From a bacterium SCSIO 12696 (lineage in GTDB: Bacteria; Pseudomonadota; Gammaproteobacteria; Pseudomonadales; Porticoccaceae): DNA of 64,000 nt. A program made the translations under genes and the position numbers. How positions within the stretch are numbered: the stretch's first letter is position 1; every line of letters starts with the position of its first letter. Where the stretch lies: positions 124,001 through 188,000 of the forward strand of contig CP073744.1 of the NCBI GenBank assembly GCA_024397955.1, read 5' to 3'. The notes beneath the pieces were generated by a model. That model searched no databases and had not been told where the DNA came from. It saw only the letters and a program-made list of their open reading frames with translations. This document shows positions 1 to 8,544 of the stretch, in pieces.

Positions 1-1
1 G

Positions 2-427
2 CCGGTGGAAAAGCTGGGCGACTTTAAAGCGGCCTTTGACGACGAAGTGCGGCGCCAGCTTCGGGATGATGATTTACAGGCTGTGCTGCACAGCGATGGT
101 GAAATGACGTCGCAGGATTTTACCCTGGAGCGGGTAGAGCAGCTGCGCGACGGCGGCCCCTGGGGGCAGCATTTCCCGGAGCCGCTGTTTGATGGGGAAT
201 TTCGTTTGGTGCAGCAGCGCATCGTGGGGGAAAAGCACCTAAAGCTGGTGCTGGCCCATGATTCCGGCGAGGCCATTGACGCCATTGCGTTCAATATCGA
301 TCTCAATCAGTGGCCGGCAACCGATGTGGAGAGGGTACGATGTGCCTTCAAGCCGGATATCAATGAATGGCGAGGTAATCGCTCATTGCAACTGATTGTG
401 GAGCAGATGGATAAGGTGGCCAGCTGA
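2..427 (+). CDS. recJ: Single-stranded-DNA-specific exonuclease RecJ, C-terminal part (5' end outside window)
   Basis: The reading frame is open from the first complete codon of the window, so the gene starts upstream and only about 141 C-terminal residues are visible. The segment resembles the C-terminal OB-fold/domain III of RecJ: a PEPLFDGEF stretch, then residues like VGEKHLKLVL and a conserved end on the pattern RGNRSLQLIVEQM. RecJ is the 5'-3' single-strand exonuclease of the RecF repair pathway and of mismatch repair. The catalytic DHH/DHHA1 domains lie outside the window. The stop codon overlaps the next start as TGATG, which suggests translational coupling to nagK. Assignment rests on recognition of this tail only. 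Confidence 0.8.
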   Translation, partial: PVEKLGDFKAAFDDEVRRQLRDDDLQAVLHSDGEMTSQDFTLERVEQLRDGGPWGQHFPEPLFDGEFRLVQQRIVGEKHLKLVLAHDSGEAIDAIAFNIDLNQWPATDVERVRCAFKPDINEWRGNRSLQLIVEQMDKVAS

Positions 428-1341
428 TGCATTACGGTGTGGATGTGGGCGGTACCAAAATAGAATTGGCACTCTTCGATGAGAGCCTGCAACCCGTGGA
501 TTCCTGGCGAGTGCCAACGCCCAAGCACGATTATGCAGAGTTTGTGGATACGATTGTCGGGATGGTTGAAAGGGCGGATGCACTCACTGGTGTAAAAGGC
601 TCAGTGGGGATTGGTATTCCAGGTTTTTTCGATGCGAACGAAAATACAGTGGCGGTGAATATCCCCGGTATCCATGGACGTCCGCTGTCGGTGGATTTAT
701 GCGCCAGGTTGGCTCGCCCGGTTGTATTTGAGAACGACGTGAATACATTGGCATTGTCGGAGGCTCATGGCGGTGCTTTGGCGGGGCATACTTACGCCAT
801 GGGGGTTGTATTGGGCACGGGTGTGGCCGGTGGCTTTGTGGCCAATGGGCAACTTTGCAAAGGCAGTCAGCACATTGCCTGTGAGCTCGGCCACTTACCG
901 CTTTCCGCCCGGTTGCAACAGAAATACGACCTGCCTTTGCGCGACTGTGGCTGTGGCTTGCAGGGGTGCATTGAAAATTACCTGTCTGGCCCCGGGTTGG
1001 GCTGGATGTGCCAATATTTCGAGTCTGGTTACAACAGTCCAGAGTCTATGGCCGAAGGTTTAAGGCGCAAAGAGCCCAAGGCACAGCAGGTGTTTGATAT
1101 CTATGTCGATTGCCTTGGCTGCTTTTTAGCGCAAGTCACGCTGAGTTACGACCCTGGCGCGATTGCACTGGCAGGAGGGCTTTCCAATTTGGCGGAAATC
1201 TACCCACGCATCGGTGAGTCCATGTCGCGGTATTTATTTTCAGCGGCAAAGCCGCCAGCAGTGGTACCTGCGCAATTTGGTGATTCCAGCGGCGTACGGG
1301 GTGCTGCTTTGTTGGGTCTTCAGGCCATGGAGAGCGGATGA
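427..1341 (+). CDS. nagK: N-acetyl-D-glucosamine kinase, ROK family
   Basis: This 304-residue ROK-family sugar kinase phosphorylates GlcNAc to GlcNAc-6-phosphate with ATP in the cytoplasm. Visible motifs are the N-terminal phosphate-binding DVGGTK (residues 7-12), GIGIPG, the END catalytic-region motif, LGTGVAGG, the substrate motif ELGHLPL and the zinc-binding CGCGLQGC followed by IENYLSGPG. Length and overall pattern match E. coli NagK (303 residues) closely. The start overlaps the recJ stop by one base. The 3' end overlaps nagA by four bases (ATGA), so the two enzymes form one translationally coupled unit. The adjacent deacetylase supports GlcNAc over fructose or glucose as substrate. Confidence 0.88.
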   Translation: MHYGVDVGGTKIELALFDESLQPVDSWRVPTPKHDYAEFVDTIVGMVERADALTGVKGSVGIGIPGFFDANENTVAVNIPGIHGRPLSVDLCARLARPVVFENDVNTLALSEAHGGALAGHTYAMGVVLGTGVAGGFVANGQLCKGSQHIACELGHLPLSARLQQKYDLPLRDCGCGLQGCIENYLSGPGLGWMCQYFESGYNSPESMAEGLRRKEPKAQQVFDIYVDCLGCFLAQVTLSYDPGAIALAGGLSNLAEIYPRIGESMSRYLFSAAKPPAVVPAQFGDSSGVRGAALLGLQAMESG

Positions 1342-2480
1342 AAACAGCGTTGATCAATGGTTGTGTCTTCGACGGTGAACAGCAGTTCGACGGCAGGGCG
1401 GTAATACTGGATGGTGGTCGTATTGATTCGCTGGTGGCTGACAAAGACCTTCCAGCTGATGTTGCCAGTACCGTCGATTTGCAAGGACACTTACTGGTAC
1501 CCGGATTTATTGATCTTCAGGTCAATGGTGGAGGGGGAGTCATGTTGAACAGCTCGCCCACCGTGGATGCTATTCGCACGATGGCGTCAGGCCATCGTCA
1601 ATATGGAACTACCGGGTTGCTGCCCACGTTGATTACGGCCAGTTTTGGCACTATGAGGCAAGCTATTGATGCGGTCGACCAGGCAATGGATGAAGGGGTT
1701 CCCGGTGTGTTGGGAATTCATTTGGAAGGGCCGTTTTTAAACCCGGAAAAAAAAGGCGCTCACGATGCTGGAAAATTCTGTACTTTGGATGAGCAGGGCC
1801 TGGAGTTGGTGTGCTCACTGAAGCGCGGTAAAACCGTTGTTACTATTGCACCAGAGTTAACGTCGCCAGAAATGATTGCCGACCTCAAAGCCCGCGGAGT
1901 AATTGTTTGCGCTGGCCACAGCAACGCTAGCTATGAGCAAGCCAGGCAGGCACTGCAAGCGGGTGTTGAGGGCTTTACCCATTTGTACAATGCCATGACA
2001 CCATTGCAGAGCCGTGCTCCCGGTATGGTGGGTGCGGCTCTGGAAGATCCCAAAAGCTGGTTCGGCATTATTGCAGATGGCCACCATATGCACCCGGCGG
2101 CCTTTTCTGTGGCCGTGGCCGCAAAGCAAAGGGGTGGAGTTATTTTGGTGACTGATGCTATGTCTACTGTGGGTGCGGAAGATACTTCCTTTGTGCTTGA
2201 TGGCGAGGTGATTCACGCGGAGGGGGGGCGCTGTATCAACGCTGCCGGTAACTTGGCGGGCTCTGACTTGAATATGATGTCTGCGGTGAATAACGCCTGC
2301 CATTTTGCCAACATTGATTGGCAGGAAGCGGTGCGAATGGCATCTGTTTACCCAGCGAAGGCACTGGGATTGGAGCATGAGCTGGGCTGTATTAAACCGG
2401 GTTTTCGGGCAAATTTTGTGTTGGTCAATAGCGACAAAACCGTGCTAAAAACATGGATTGACGGCGTTGCCAGTGACTGA
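1338..2480 (+). CDS. nagA: N-acetylglucosamine-6-phosphate deacetylase
   Basis: A 380-residue amidohydrolase-superfamily enzyme that removes acetate from GlcNAc-6-P to give glucosamine-6-P. Recognisable features are PGFIDLQVNG near residue 56, the metal-binding HLEGPF with Glu at about 130, AGHSNAS and FTHLYNAMTPL with the metal and substrate histidines, and VTDAM carrying the catalytic aspartate. Length fits the family. It follows nagK with a four-base overlap. The next step, the NagB deaminase, is not encoded in the window, so it must be elsewhere or glucosamine-6-P is used for cell-wall synthesis. Convergent with pgi; only 31 bases separate the two stop codons. Confidence 0.93.
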   Translation: MKTALINGCVFDGEQQFDGRAVILDGGRIDSLVADKDLPADVASTVDLQGHLLVPGFIDLQVNGGGGVMLNSSPTVDAIRTMASGHRQYGTTGLLPTLITASFGTMRQAIDAVDQAMDEGVPGVLGIHLEGPFLNPEKKGAHDAGKFCTLDEQGLELVCSLKRGKTVVTIAPELTSPEMIADLKARGVIVCAGHSNASYEQARQALQAGVEGFTHLYNAMTPLQSRAPGMVGAALEDPKSWFGIIADGHHMHPAAFSVAVAAKQRGGVILVTDAMSTVGAEDTSFVLDGEVIHAEGGRCINAAGNLAGSDLNMMSAVNNACHFANIDWQEAVRMASVYPAKALGLEHELGCIKPGFRANFVLVNSDKTVLKTWIDGVASD

Positions 2481-2511
2481 CTAAATCCCGTCGTCATCAG
2501 AATCGGGCGGA

Positions 2512-4122
2512 CTATTTGTGAGGCAACCCCCCAAAGCCGCTCAGTGCCTCAATCAAACACTCTGTTGATGGGTCCCATTCGGTTGTCGCATCGTCGTTGG
2601 CCAATTGTTTGGCGATTTTTTTGCCCAATTCTACGCCCCACTGATCAAAGGAATTGATGCCCCAGATAACGCCTTCGGCAAACACTTTGTGCTCATAAAG
2701 AGCGATTAATGCCCCCAGGTTAAAAGGCGTGAGCTGATCCATTATTAAAGTTGTGGAAGGGCGATTGCCCGGGTATTTAGCATGGCCAGTGCCGCTGGGG
2801 TCGGATTGCCCCTTCATCAGAGCTGCGCCTTGGGCCAACATATTCTGAAGCAAGATGTTGTGATGTTCCGGGTTGCTCAATTCATCATTGGCCGCGCCAA
2901 TAAATTGTACCGGTATTAAATGGGTGCCTTGGTGCAGTAGCTGAAAAAATGCGTGCTGACTGTTGGAACCAGGCTGGCCCCAGATAATACCCCCGGTGTT
3001 GTAGGTCACCGCTTGGCCATCTTGTCGCACCGATTTGCCGTTACTTTCCATTTCCAGCTGTTGTAGGTAGACCGGTAAAAAGTGCAGGCGTTCGCAGTAC
3101 GGAATCACTGCTGTGGATTGTGCGTTAAGGAAGTTGCTGTACCAGATATTCAACAATGCCAAAATAACCGGTATGTTTTTTTCGAAATCGCTTTTAAAAA
3201 AATGTTGATCCATGGCTTTGGCGCCGTTCAGGAACTCCACAAAACGGTCGTAGCCGATGGTGATGGCAATGGTCAGACCAACGCCACTCCATAAAGAGTA
3301 GCGGCCGCCGACCCAGTTGCCAAACTCCACAATTTGGTTCGTGGGAATGCCGTACTTCAAACAATTGTCTCGGTTGGCGGTAATACCAATAACGTGGCTG
3401 GAGCTTTGTGGTTTATCCAGTTCCAGCTTTTCTCCCAACCAGGCTAATGCAGTTTTGGCATTGAGTAGGGTCTCCTGAGTGGTAAAGGTTTTGCTAACAA
3501 TAATGATCAAGGTAGTTTCGGGGTTGAGTGTTTCCAGCAGGCTGAAAATTTCTGCCCCATCTACGTTTGAAATGAAATGACAGCGAATATCTTTGTGTGC
3601 AAATTGCTGCAAGGCTTGGCATGTCATTTTTGGCCCTAGGTCAGAACCTCCGATACCAATGTTGATAACATCAGTCAATGCTTTTCCTGTACTACCTAGC
3701 CACTGCTTGTCACGAATTTTTTCGCTGAATGCCTGGATGCTTTGTAAGCCGTCACCCACCAATTCGCTTACGCCGTTGCCGTCTACTTTAAAGTCAAAGC
3801 TCTCTGGGGCGCGTAAGGCGCAGTGAAGTACCGGGCGATCCTCTGAACAGTTAATAGCCTCACCGCTGACCATGGCCTCCATTCTTTGTTTCAGTGGGGA
3901 GACTTCGGCTAATGCAAACAGAGTATTCAGTGTCTTTGAGTTGATCAGACTTTTGGCGTAATCGAAGTAGAAATTTTCCCAGCTTACGCGCAGTCGATTT
4001 GCGCGATCTGATTCGTTGGCAAGTAAATCGGCAATATGGATACTGCTGCTATCTGCGGCTTGTTGCTGAAGCTGTTGCCATTGAAGGGTAGCAGAAGGGT
4101 CGAAACTTGAGTTGTTATTCAT
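2512..4122 (-). CDS. pgi: Glucose-6-phosphate isomerase
   Basis: This 536-residue phosphoglucose isomerase interconverts glucose-6-P and fructose-6-P in the cytoplasm. Family signatures visible are NIGIGGSDLGP, VSKTFTTQET, the region GGRYSLWSGVGL, and GSNSQHAFFQLLHQGTH with the active-site His. Length is close to the 549 residues of the E. coli enzyme. It is last in the minus-strand series hexR, gap, pgi, and lies 107 bases after gap. In an Entner-Doudoroff organism it can work backward, returning fructose-6-P formed from triose phosphates to glucose-6-P for the Zwf step. The SD upstream of the ATG is weak. Confidence 0.96.
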   Translation of the reverse strand: MNNNSSFDPSATLQWQQLQQQAADSSSIHIADLLANESDRANRLRVSWENFYFDYAKSLINSKTLNTLFALAEVSPLKQRMEAMVSGEAINCSEDRPVLHCALRAPESFDFKVDGNGVSELVGDGLQSIQAFSEKIRDKQWLGSTGKALTDVINIGIGGSDLGPKMTCQALQQFAHKDIRCHFISNVDGAEIFSLLETLNPETTLIIIVSKTFTTQETLLNAKTALAWLGEKLELDKPQSSSHVIGITANRDNCLKYGIPTNQIVEFGNWVGGRYSLWSGVGLTIAITIGYDRFVEFLNGAKAMDQHFFKSDFEKNIPVILALLNIWYSNFLNAQSTAVIPYCERLHFLPVYLQQLEMESNGKSVRQDGQAVTYNTGGIIWGQPGSNSQHAFFQLLHQGTHLIPVQFIGAANDELSNPEHHNILLQNMLAQGAALMKGQSDPSGTGHAKYPGNRPSTTLIMDQLTPFNLGALIALYEHKVFAEGVIWGINSFDQWGVELGKKIAKQLANDDATTEWDPSTECLIEALSGFGGLPHK

Positions 4123-4229
4123 CGATTTATCATGGCCAAAAGAAAAGGAGTTTATGCCTCAATACTACCTGATCATAGGTAGAAAATTTGTTACAGCATG
4201 GCATAAACCCGAAAAGGATGACACCGGAT

Positions 4230-5231
4230 TTACAGCGTACCGATAACCAGAGCATTGTCGAGCATGCGATTGGAGAAACCCCATTCGTTGTCGTACCAGG
4301 CAAGGATTTTTACTTGATCTGCAATTACTTTGGTTTGTGTCTTGTCGAATATGGAAGATGCGGGATTGTGGTTAAAGTCACTGGACACCAATGGCAAATC
4401 GTTGATTGTCAAAACAGAGCCAATCTCCCCGCAAACGGCTTCTTCAACAGAGCGGTTTATTTCTTCTACAGAAGTTGTTTTGCTGGCCTTAAAAGTGAGG
4501 TCAAGTAGCGAAGTATTGATGACCGGCACCCTTACGGACAAGCCGTCCAGCTTGCCACATAGCTCTGGAATGACTTCACCTATAGCCGCAGCGGCCCCGG
4601 TTTTTGAAGGAATCATTGATTGGGTGGCAGAACGGGCGCGTCGTAAGTCAGTGTGGTAAGTATCGTTCAGCACTTGGTCATTAGTATAGGCGTGAACGGT
4701 GTTAGCCAGTCCAGACTCAATACCCACCGTGTTGTGCAATACTTGTGCAATAGGGGCGAGGCAGTTAGTGGTGCAGGACGCATTGGATATAAGCCGATGC
4801 TTCTTTGACAGAATATGGTGATTGACGCCATGTACGATAGTTGCATCCAGATCTGTACCTGGAGCAGAAACCAGTACGCGCTTGGCGCCAGCAGCCAGAT
4901 GCTTGCTGGCATCGGCACGTTTTGTGAACAATCCCGTGCATTCCATCGCCACGTCAATTTGCAGGTCTTCCCAAGGAAGCTCTGCGGGGTCACGTTTAGC
5001 AAATACCTGAATAGTGTCACCGTCAACTAAAAGCCCTTGCTTGGTAACCGCAATACTGGGGCCAAAGTCACCATGTACGGTGTCGTGACGCAATAGATGG
5101 GCATTTACCTCCGGGGAGCCCAGGTCATTAATGGCGACAATCTGAATGCGATCGCAGTAGCCACCTTCATAGCAGGCTCGGAGTACATTTCGGCCGATGC
5201 GGCCAAAGCCATTGATGGCAACCCTGATCAT
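4230..5231 (-). CDS. gap: Glyceraldehyde-3-phosphate dehydrogenase, type I
   Basis: A 333-residue GAPDH that oxidises glyceraldehyde-3-P to 1,3-bisphosphoglycerate with NAD(P). The N-terminal Rossmann motif is NGFGRIGRN, the catalytic cysteine is Cys153 in ASCTTNC, and the C-terminus has [13 protein letters not shown] chose the ATG at 5231 over an in-frame TTG at 5246, because a strong SD (ggggagg, 5238-5244) lies six bases before this ATG and would be inside the longer frame. A perfect HexR palindrome sits 41 bases upstream, so the gene is probably part of the HexR regulon. An erythrose-4-P dehydrogenase (Epd) is possible but less likely from the motif pattern. Confidence 0.92.
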   Translation of the reverse strand: MIRVAINGFGRIGRNVLRACYEGGYCDRIQIVAINDLGSPEVNAHLLRHDTVHGDFGPSIAVTKQGLLVDGDTIQVFAKRDPAELPWEDLQIDVAMECTGLFTKRADASKHLAAGAKRVLVSAPGTDLDATIVHGVNHHILSKKHRLISNASCTTNCLAPIAQVLHNTVGIESGLANTVHAYTNDQVLNDTYHTDLRRARSATQSMIPSKTGAAAAIGEVIPELCGKLDGLSVRVPVINTSLLDLTFKASKTTSVEEINRSVEEAVCGEIGSVLTINDLPLVSSDFNHNPASSIFDKTQTKVIADQVKILAWYDNEWGFSNRMLDNALVIGTL

Positions 5232-5271
5232 TGAATACCTCCCCAAGAATTGGTTAGCGGGGAGAGTATTC

Positions 5272-5286
5272 TGTAATTAAATTACA
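5272..5286. promoter_or_regulatory. HexR operator upstream of gap
   Basis: The sequence TGTAATTAAATTACA is a perfect palindrome around its central base. It matches the known gammaproteobacterial HexR consensus TGTARTWWWAYTACA. It lies 41 bases before the gap ATG. HexR represses at such sites and is released by KDPG, the intermediate made by the neighbouring edd gene. Confidence 0.88.
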
Positions 5287-5331
5287 AAATCAACCAAAAA
5301 ATTTCATTGAACTATGAAAAATGTAAGTAAA

Positions 5332-6186
5332 TTAATTGGTGGTCTGCTTGTGTTTGCGGGTATTAATCAATGAGTCTTTGATTTTCTTTAGGTGGTTGGA
5401 AAACTGTGGGCCTCGTTTTACCGCCACGGCTGTTGCCAGTACATCGATCAGTACCAGGTGGTTAATGCGCGATGTCATGGGCGTGTAGAGATCCGTATCC
5501 TCTGGGGTGTCCACAGGTAGGACAATATCGCACTGCTCAGCAAGCAAGGATTTGGCGTCGGTAATGCCAATTACAGTAGCTCCAGCCTCTTTGGCAACTG
5601 CTGCATTGTCGATGATTGCGGTAGTGCGCCCTGTATATGAGATAAAAACCACCACGTCCTGTTGCCCCATTGCGGCACAACTCATACGCTGGTTAAGGAT
5701 ATCTGTATGGATAATTACCGGAGTGTTAAAGCGGAAAAATTTGTGCTGCGCATCCATGGCGACAGAGCCAGAAGCGCCTAGCCCGAAAAACGCGATACAT
5801 TTGGCTTGCGCCAAAGCGTTGACGGCCATTTCCAGGGTGTGGGTGTCTATAGAAGACTGGGTGCTGTGAAGGGTAGCGCGAGTGGATTCAAAGATTTTTT
5901 CTGTCAGGGTGTCAAGGCTATCTGATGCTTCTACGTCACGGGTCATTAGGGGTTGTCCGCTGGAAAGCTCTTTGGCCAGCTTTACCTTGAAGTCGGGGTA
6001 TCCCTTGCAGCCAAGGCGGTGACAGAAACGATTAACGGTGGGTTCGCTCACCTTGGCTTGTTTGGCTATTAAGGCGATAGGGGTGTGTATGGTCTCTTCT
6101 GGAGAAACCAGTACAGCATTGCAAACTTTGCGCTCCGATTTGCTGAGATGAAGGTTTGGGCTTTTCAGTAGCGACAGCAGGTTCAT
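5332..6186 (-). CDS. hexR: HexR transcriptional regulator, RpiR family
   Basis: A 284-residue RpiR-family regulator. An N-terminal helix-turn-helix domain (about residues 1-77, with SEPTVNRFCHRLGCKGYPDFK) precedes a SIS sugar-phosphate-binding domain (about 125-260, with GLGASGSVA and SYTGRT). HexR controls hexose-phosphate and Entner-Doudoroff genes and senses KDPG. Three things make the assignment firm: the gene is divergent from zwf, sits next to gap, and has two perfect HexR palindromes on either side. It probably regulates itself through the site at 6283-6297. The SD is weak; the ATG at 6186 gives the expected N-terminus. Confidence 0.93.
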   Translation of the reverse strand: MNLLSLLKSPNLHLSKSERKVCNAVLVSPEETIHTPIALIAKQAKVSEPTVNRFCHRLGCKGYPDFKVKLAKELSSGQPLMTRDVEASDSLDTLTEKIFESTRATLHSTQSSIDTHTLEMAVNALAQAKCIAFFGLGASGSVAMDAQHKFFRFNTPVIIHTDILNQRMSCAAMGQQDVVVFISYTGRTTAIIDNAAVAKEAGATVIGITDAKSLLAEQCDIVLPVDTPEDTDLYTPMTSRINHLVLIDVLATAVAVKRGPQFSNHLKKIKDSLINTRKHKQTTN

Positions 6187-6282
6187 TGAGTCAGGCCTTT
6201 TTCTTGGTTGCCAGCTTGGCTTGATGGCAGTGTTGCCATGATACGTTCATTGTGGTCGGTGTGAAAGCTAAGCGATCAAAAA

Positions 6283-6297
6283 TGTAATTTAATTACA
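6283..6297. promoter_or_regulatory. HexR operator between hexR and zwf
   Basis: TGTAATTTAATTACA is a second perfect 15-bp palindrome matching the HexR consensus. It differs from the gap site only at the centre. It lies 66 bases before zwf and 97 before hexR, so one dimer could control both the zwf-pgl-edd-eda operon and hexR itself. Confidence 0.9.
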
Positions 6298-6362
6298 TTA
6301 ATCATTGTTTTTTGTGATTGTGAGCTGTAGTTTGTAACCAAGTTAAGTGTTGAGGTGGCATT

Positions 6363-7808
6363 GTGCCTTGTGATGTATTGATTTTTGGCGGCGTAGGCGA
6401 TTTGGCGTATCGCAAGCTCTATCCGTCTCTCTACCTACTCCATAAGAACGATAAATTACCTGATGGGCTGCGAATTTTCGGGGTGGCCAGAAGAGAGCTT
6501 CCCGAAGAGGAGTTCCTAAGTGCGGTACGTCAGGGTATCTGTCGTAATGGCGATGTTGATACAAATGTTTGGCAGGGCTTTACGAGCCGTTTGCAGCTGG
6601 TATATGCCGATGCCACCGCTGTAAAGGATATCCGTGCACTCAAGCATCAGTATTTTGAAGATGAACAGCGTGAATTGATGGTGTATTTGGCGACGCCGCC
6701 CAATATTTTTGCGCCTATCTGCCAAGCCATGGCTGCGGTTGGGATGAATCGGCCGGCCACCCGTATTGTGGTGGAGAAACCGCTGGGTGATGATCGCGAT
6801 TCCTTCTTGGAAATCAATAGCCAGCTCACCGAAATCTTTGATGAGAGCCAGGTTTATCGAATCGACCACTACTTGGGTAAAGAAGCCGTTCAAAATCTAC
6901 TTGCCTTGCGCTTCGCAAACGCTTTGTTTGAGCCTTTGTGGAACAACAATTTTATTGATCATATCCAGATCACCGTAGCCGAAACCGTTGGTGTGGAAGG
7001 GCGCTGGGGTTTTTACGACGAGGCGGGGGCGATGAGGGATATGGTGCAAAACCACCTGTTACAACTGCTCTGTTTGACCGCGATGGAACCGCCAGCTCAC
7101 TTGGCAGCAGATGCGGTGAGGGACGAAAAACTTAAGGTATTGAGGTGTCTCAAGCCCATTACCGCCAACACGATCAAAGAGTCGGTTGTGCGTGGCCAGT
7201 ATGTGGCCGGTGCTGTAGATGGTGCGCCTGTGCCTGGGTATGAGAGTGAAGAGGGGGCAATGAGCAATTCCGATACTGAAACGTTCATTGCTTTGAAGGC
7301 TGAAGTAGATAACTGGCGCTGGGCCGGTGTGCCTTTTTATTTGCGTACTGGAAAACGACTGCCGGTGCGCTATTCGGAAATTGTTATTCAGTACAAGGAA
7401 ATCCCGCACTCAATATTTGGCAACTCCGCCAGTGCCCCGAATCGCTTAATCATTCGTTTGCAGCCAGATGACGGCATTCAATTGAGCCTGATGAGCAAAG
7501 TTCCCGGCCTGAAGAAGGGCATACCTCTGCAGTCCGTAGCTTTAGATTTGTTTTTTTCCGATGTCTTTGAAGGCAATCAGGGTGTCAGTGCTTACGAACG
7601 TTTGCTGTTGGATGTGATTAATGCCAATCCGACTTTGTTCGTGCGTTCTGACGAAGTGGAAGCCGCTTGGTGTTGGGTGGATGGTATTCGTGATGCTTGG
7701 CAAGAAGTTGGTCAAAAAGTGGCGCAGTATACGGCTGGTAGCTGGGGGCCGACTGCTGCCATCGCATTATTGGCGAAAGACGATCGACAGTGGTATGAGG
7801 AATTCTAA
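6363..7808 (+). CDS. zwf: Glucose-6-phosphate 1-dehydrogenase
   Basis: A 481-residue enzyme that oxidises glucose-6-P to 6-phosphogluconolactone with NADP. It has the Rossmann motif GGVGDLAYRK near the N-terminus and the active-site signature RIDHYLGKE, plus EKPLGDD. I use the GTG at 6363 because gaggtgg lies just upstream and the N-terminus then aligns with known Zwf proteins. It is the first gene of the operon zwf-pgl-edd-eda, with one base between its stop and the pgl ATG. A HexR operator lies 66 bases upstream. Length fits the family (about 490). Confidence 0.96.
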   Translation: MPCDVLIFGGVGDLAYRKLYPSLYLLHKNDKLPDGLRIFGVARRELPEEEFLSAVRQGICRNGDVDTNVWQGFTSRLQLVYADATAVKDIRALKHQYFEDEQRELMVYLATPPNIFAPICQAMAAVGMNRPATRIVVEKPLGDDRDSFLEINSQLTEIFDESQVYRIDHYLGKEAVQNLLALRFANALFEPLWNNNFIDHIQITVAETVGVEGRWGFYDEAGAMRDMVQNHLLQLLCLTAMEPPAHLAADAVRDEKLKVLRCLKPITANTIKESVVRGQYVAGAVDGAPVPGYESEEGAMSNSDTETFIALKAEVDNWRWAGVPFYLRTGKRLPVRYSEIVIQYKEIPHSIFGNSASAPNRLIIRLQPDDGIQLSLMSKVPGLKKGIPLQSVALDLFFSDVFEGNQGVSAYERLLLDVINANPTLFVRSDEVEAAWCWVDGIRDAWQEVGQKVAQYTAGSWGPTAAIALLAKDDRQWYEEF

Positions 7809-7809
7809 G

Positions 7810-8544
7810 ATGCTTCAACAGCAAGAAGTGAATACAGGTTCGATCTCCCTGAACGATTATTCCAACTCAGAGCAATTAGCGGAACAGCTGGCGTCGACAG
7901 TGGCTTGTCAGCTACGTCAAGGTATTGATAAACACGGTGTAGCCAGCTTGGCGGTTTCTGGGGGCAGTACCCCAAAAGTCTTTTTTCGGGTGCTTTCCAG
8001 CCACCAGCTCCCCTGGGAAAAGGTAGTGGTTACTCTGGTGGACGAACGCTGGGTGGAGCCTCAGCACAGTGATTCCAACGCTCGTTTGGTGGCAGAGAAT
8101 TTGTTGCGTCATAAAGCACAAAAAGCTCGTTTTATAGCACTGAAAAATCGTGGCGAGACTCCCTTTGAGGGAGAAGATGAGTTAGAGCAAAGCCTGCGCG
8201 AGCTGCCGTTGCCATTTGATGCCGTGGTTTTGGGAATGGGTGTTGATGGCCATACGGCCTCATTTTTTCCTGGTGCTGACAATCTGGCGGATGCTCTCGA
8301 TATGCATAGTCAGCGTATTTGTTTGGCCACCAGGCCGCCGATGGCGGTGCATGGTCGCATGACATTGACTCTGCCAGCCATTCTCAACACTCGATTTCTG
8401 GCATTGCACTTTGAGGGTGCCAGCAAGTGGCAAATTTTCCAAAAAGCACTGGGCGCAGCAAGCCGAGGCACTTATCCAGTCTCTGCTGTTCTGCAGCAGG
8501 ATAAGGTGCCGGTCAATGTTTTCTATACAAGGGGTGGCGAATGA
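7810..8544 (+). CDS. pgl: 6-phosphogluconolactonase
   Basis: This 244-residue DevB/Pgl-type lactonase hydrolyses 6-phosphogluconolactone to 6-phosphogluconate. Motifs are SGGSTP, VDERWVEPQHSDSN and LGMGVDGHTASFFP, all typical of the family. A longer in-frame extension reaches back inside zwf. I chose the ATG one base after the zwf stop, because it gives the normal family length and tight operon spacing. The gene overlaps edd by four bases (ATGA). Confidence 0.94.
   Translation: MLQQQEVNTGSISLNDYSNSEQLAEQLASTVACQLRQGIDKHGVASLAVSGGSTPKVFFRVLSSHQLPWEKVVVTLVDERWVEPQHSDSNARLVAENLLRHKAQKARFIALKNRGETPFEGEDELEQSLRELPLPFDAVVLGMGVDGHTASFFPGADNLADALDMHSQRICLATRPPMAVHGRMTLTLPAILNTRFLALHFEGASKWQIFQKALGAASRGTYPVSAVLQQDKVPVNVFYTRGGE

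Noticed and set aside
2481..2511. Small CCCG...CGGG hairpin between nagA and pgi as a terminator
   Set aside because: The stem is four base pairs with a long loop and no T-run; too weak to claim.
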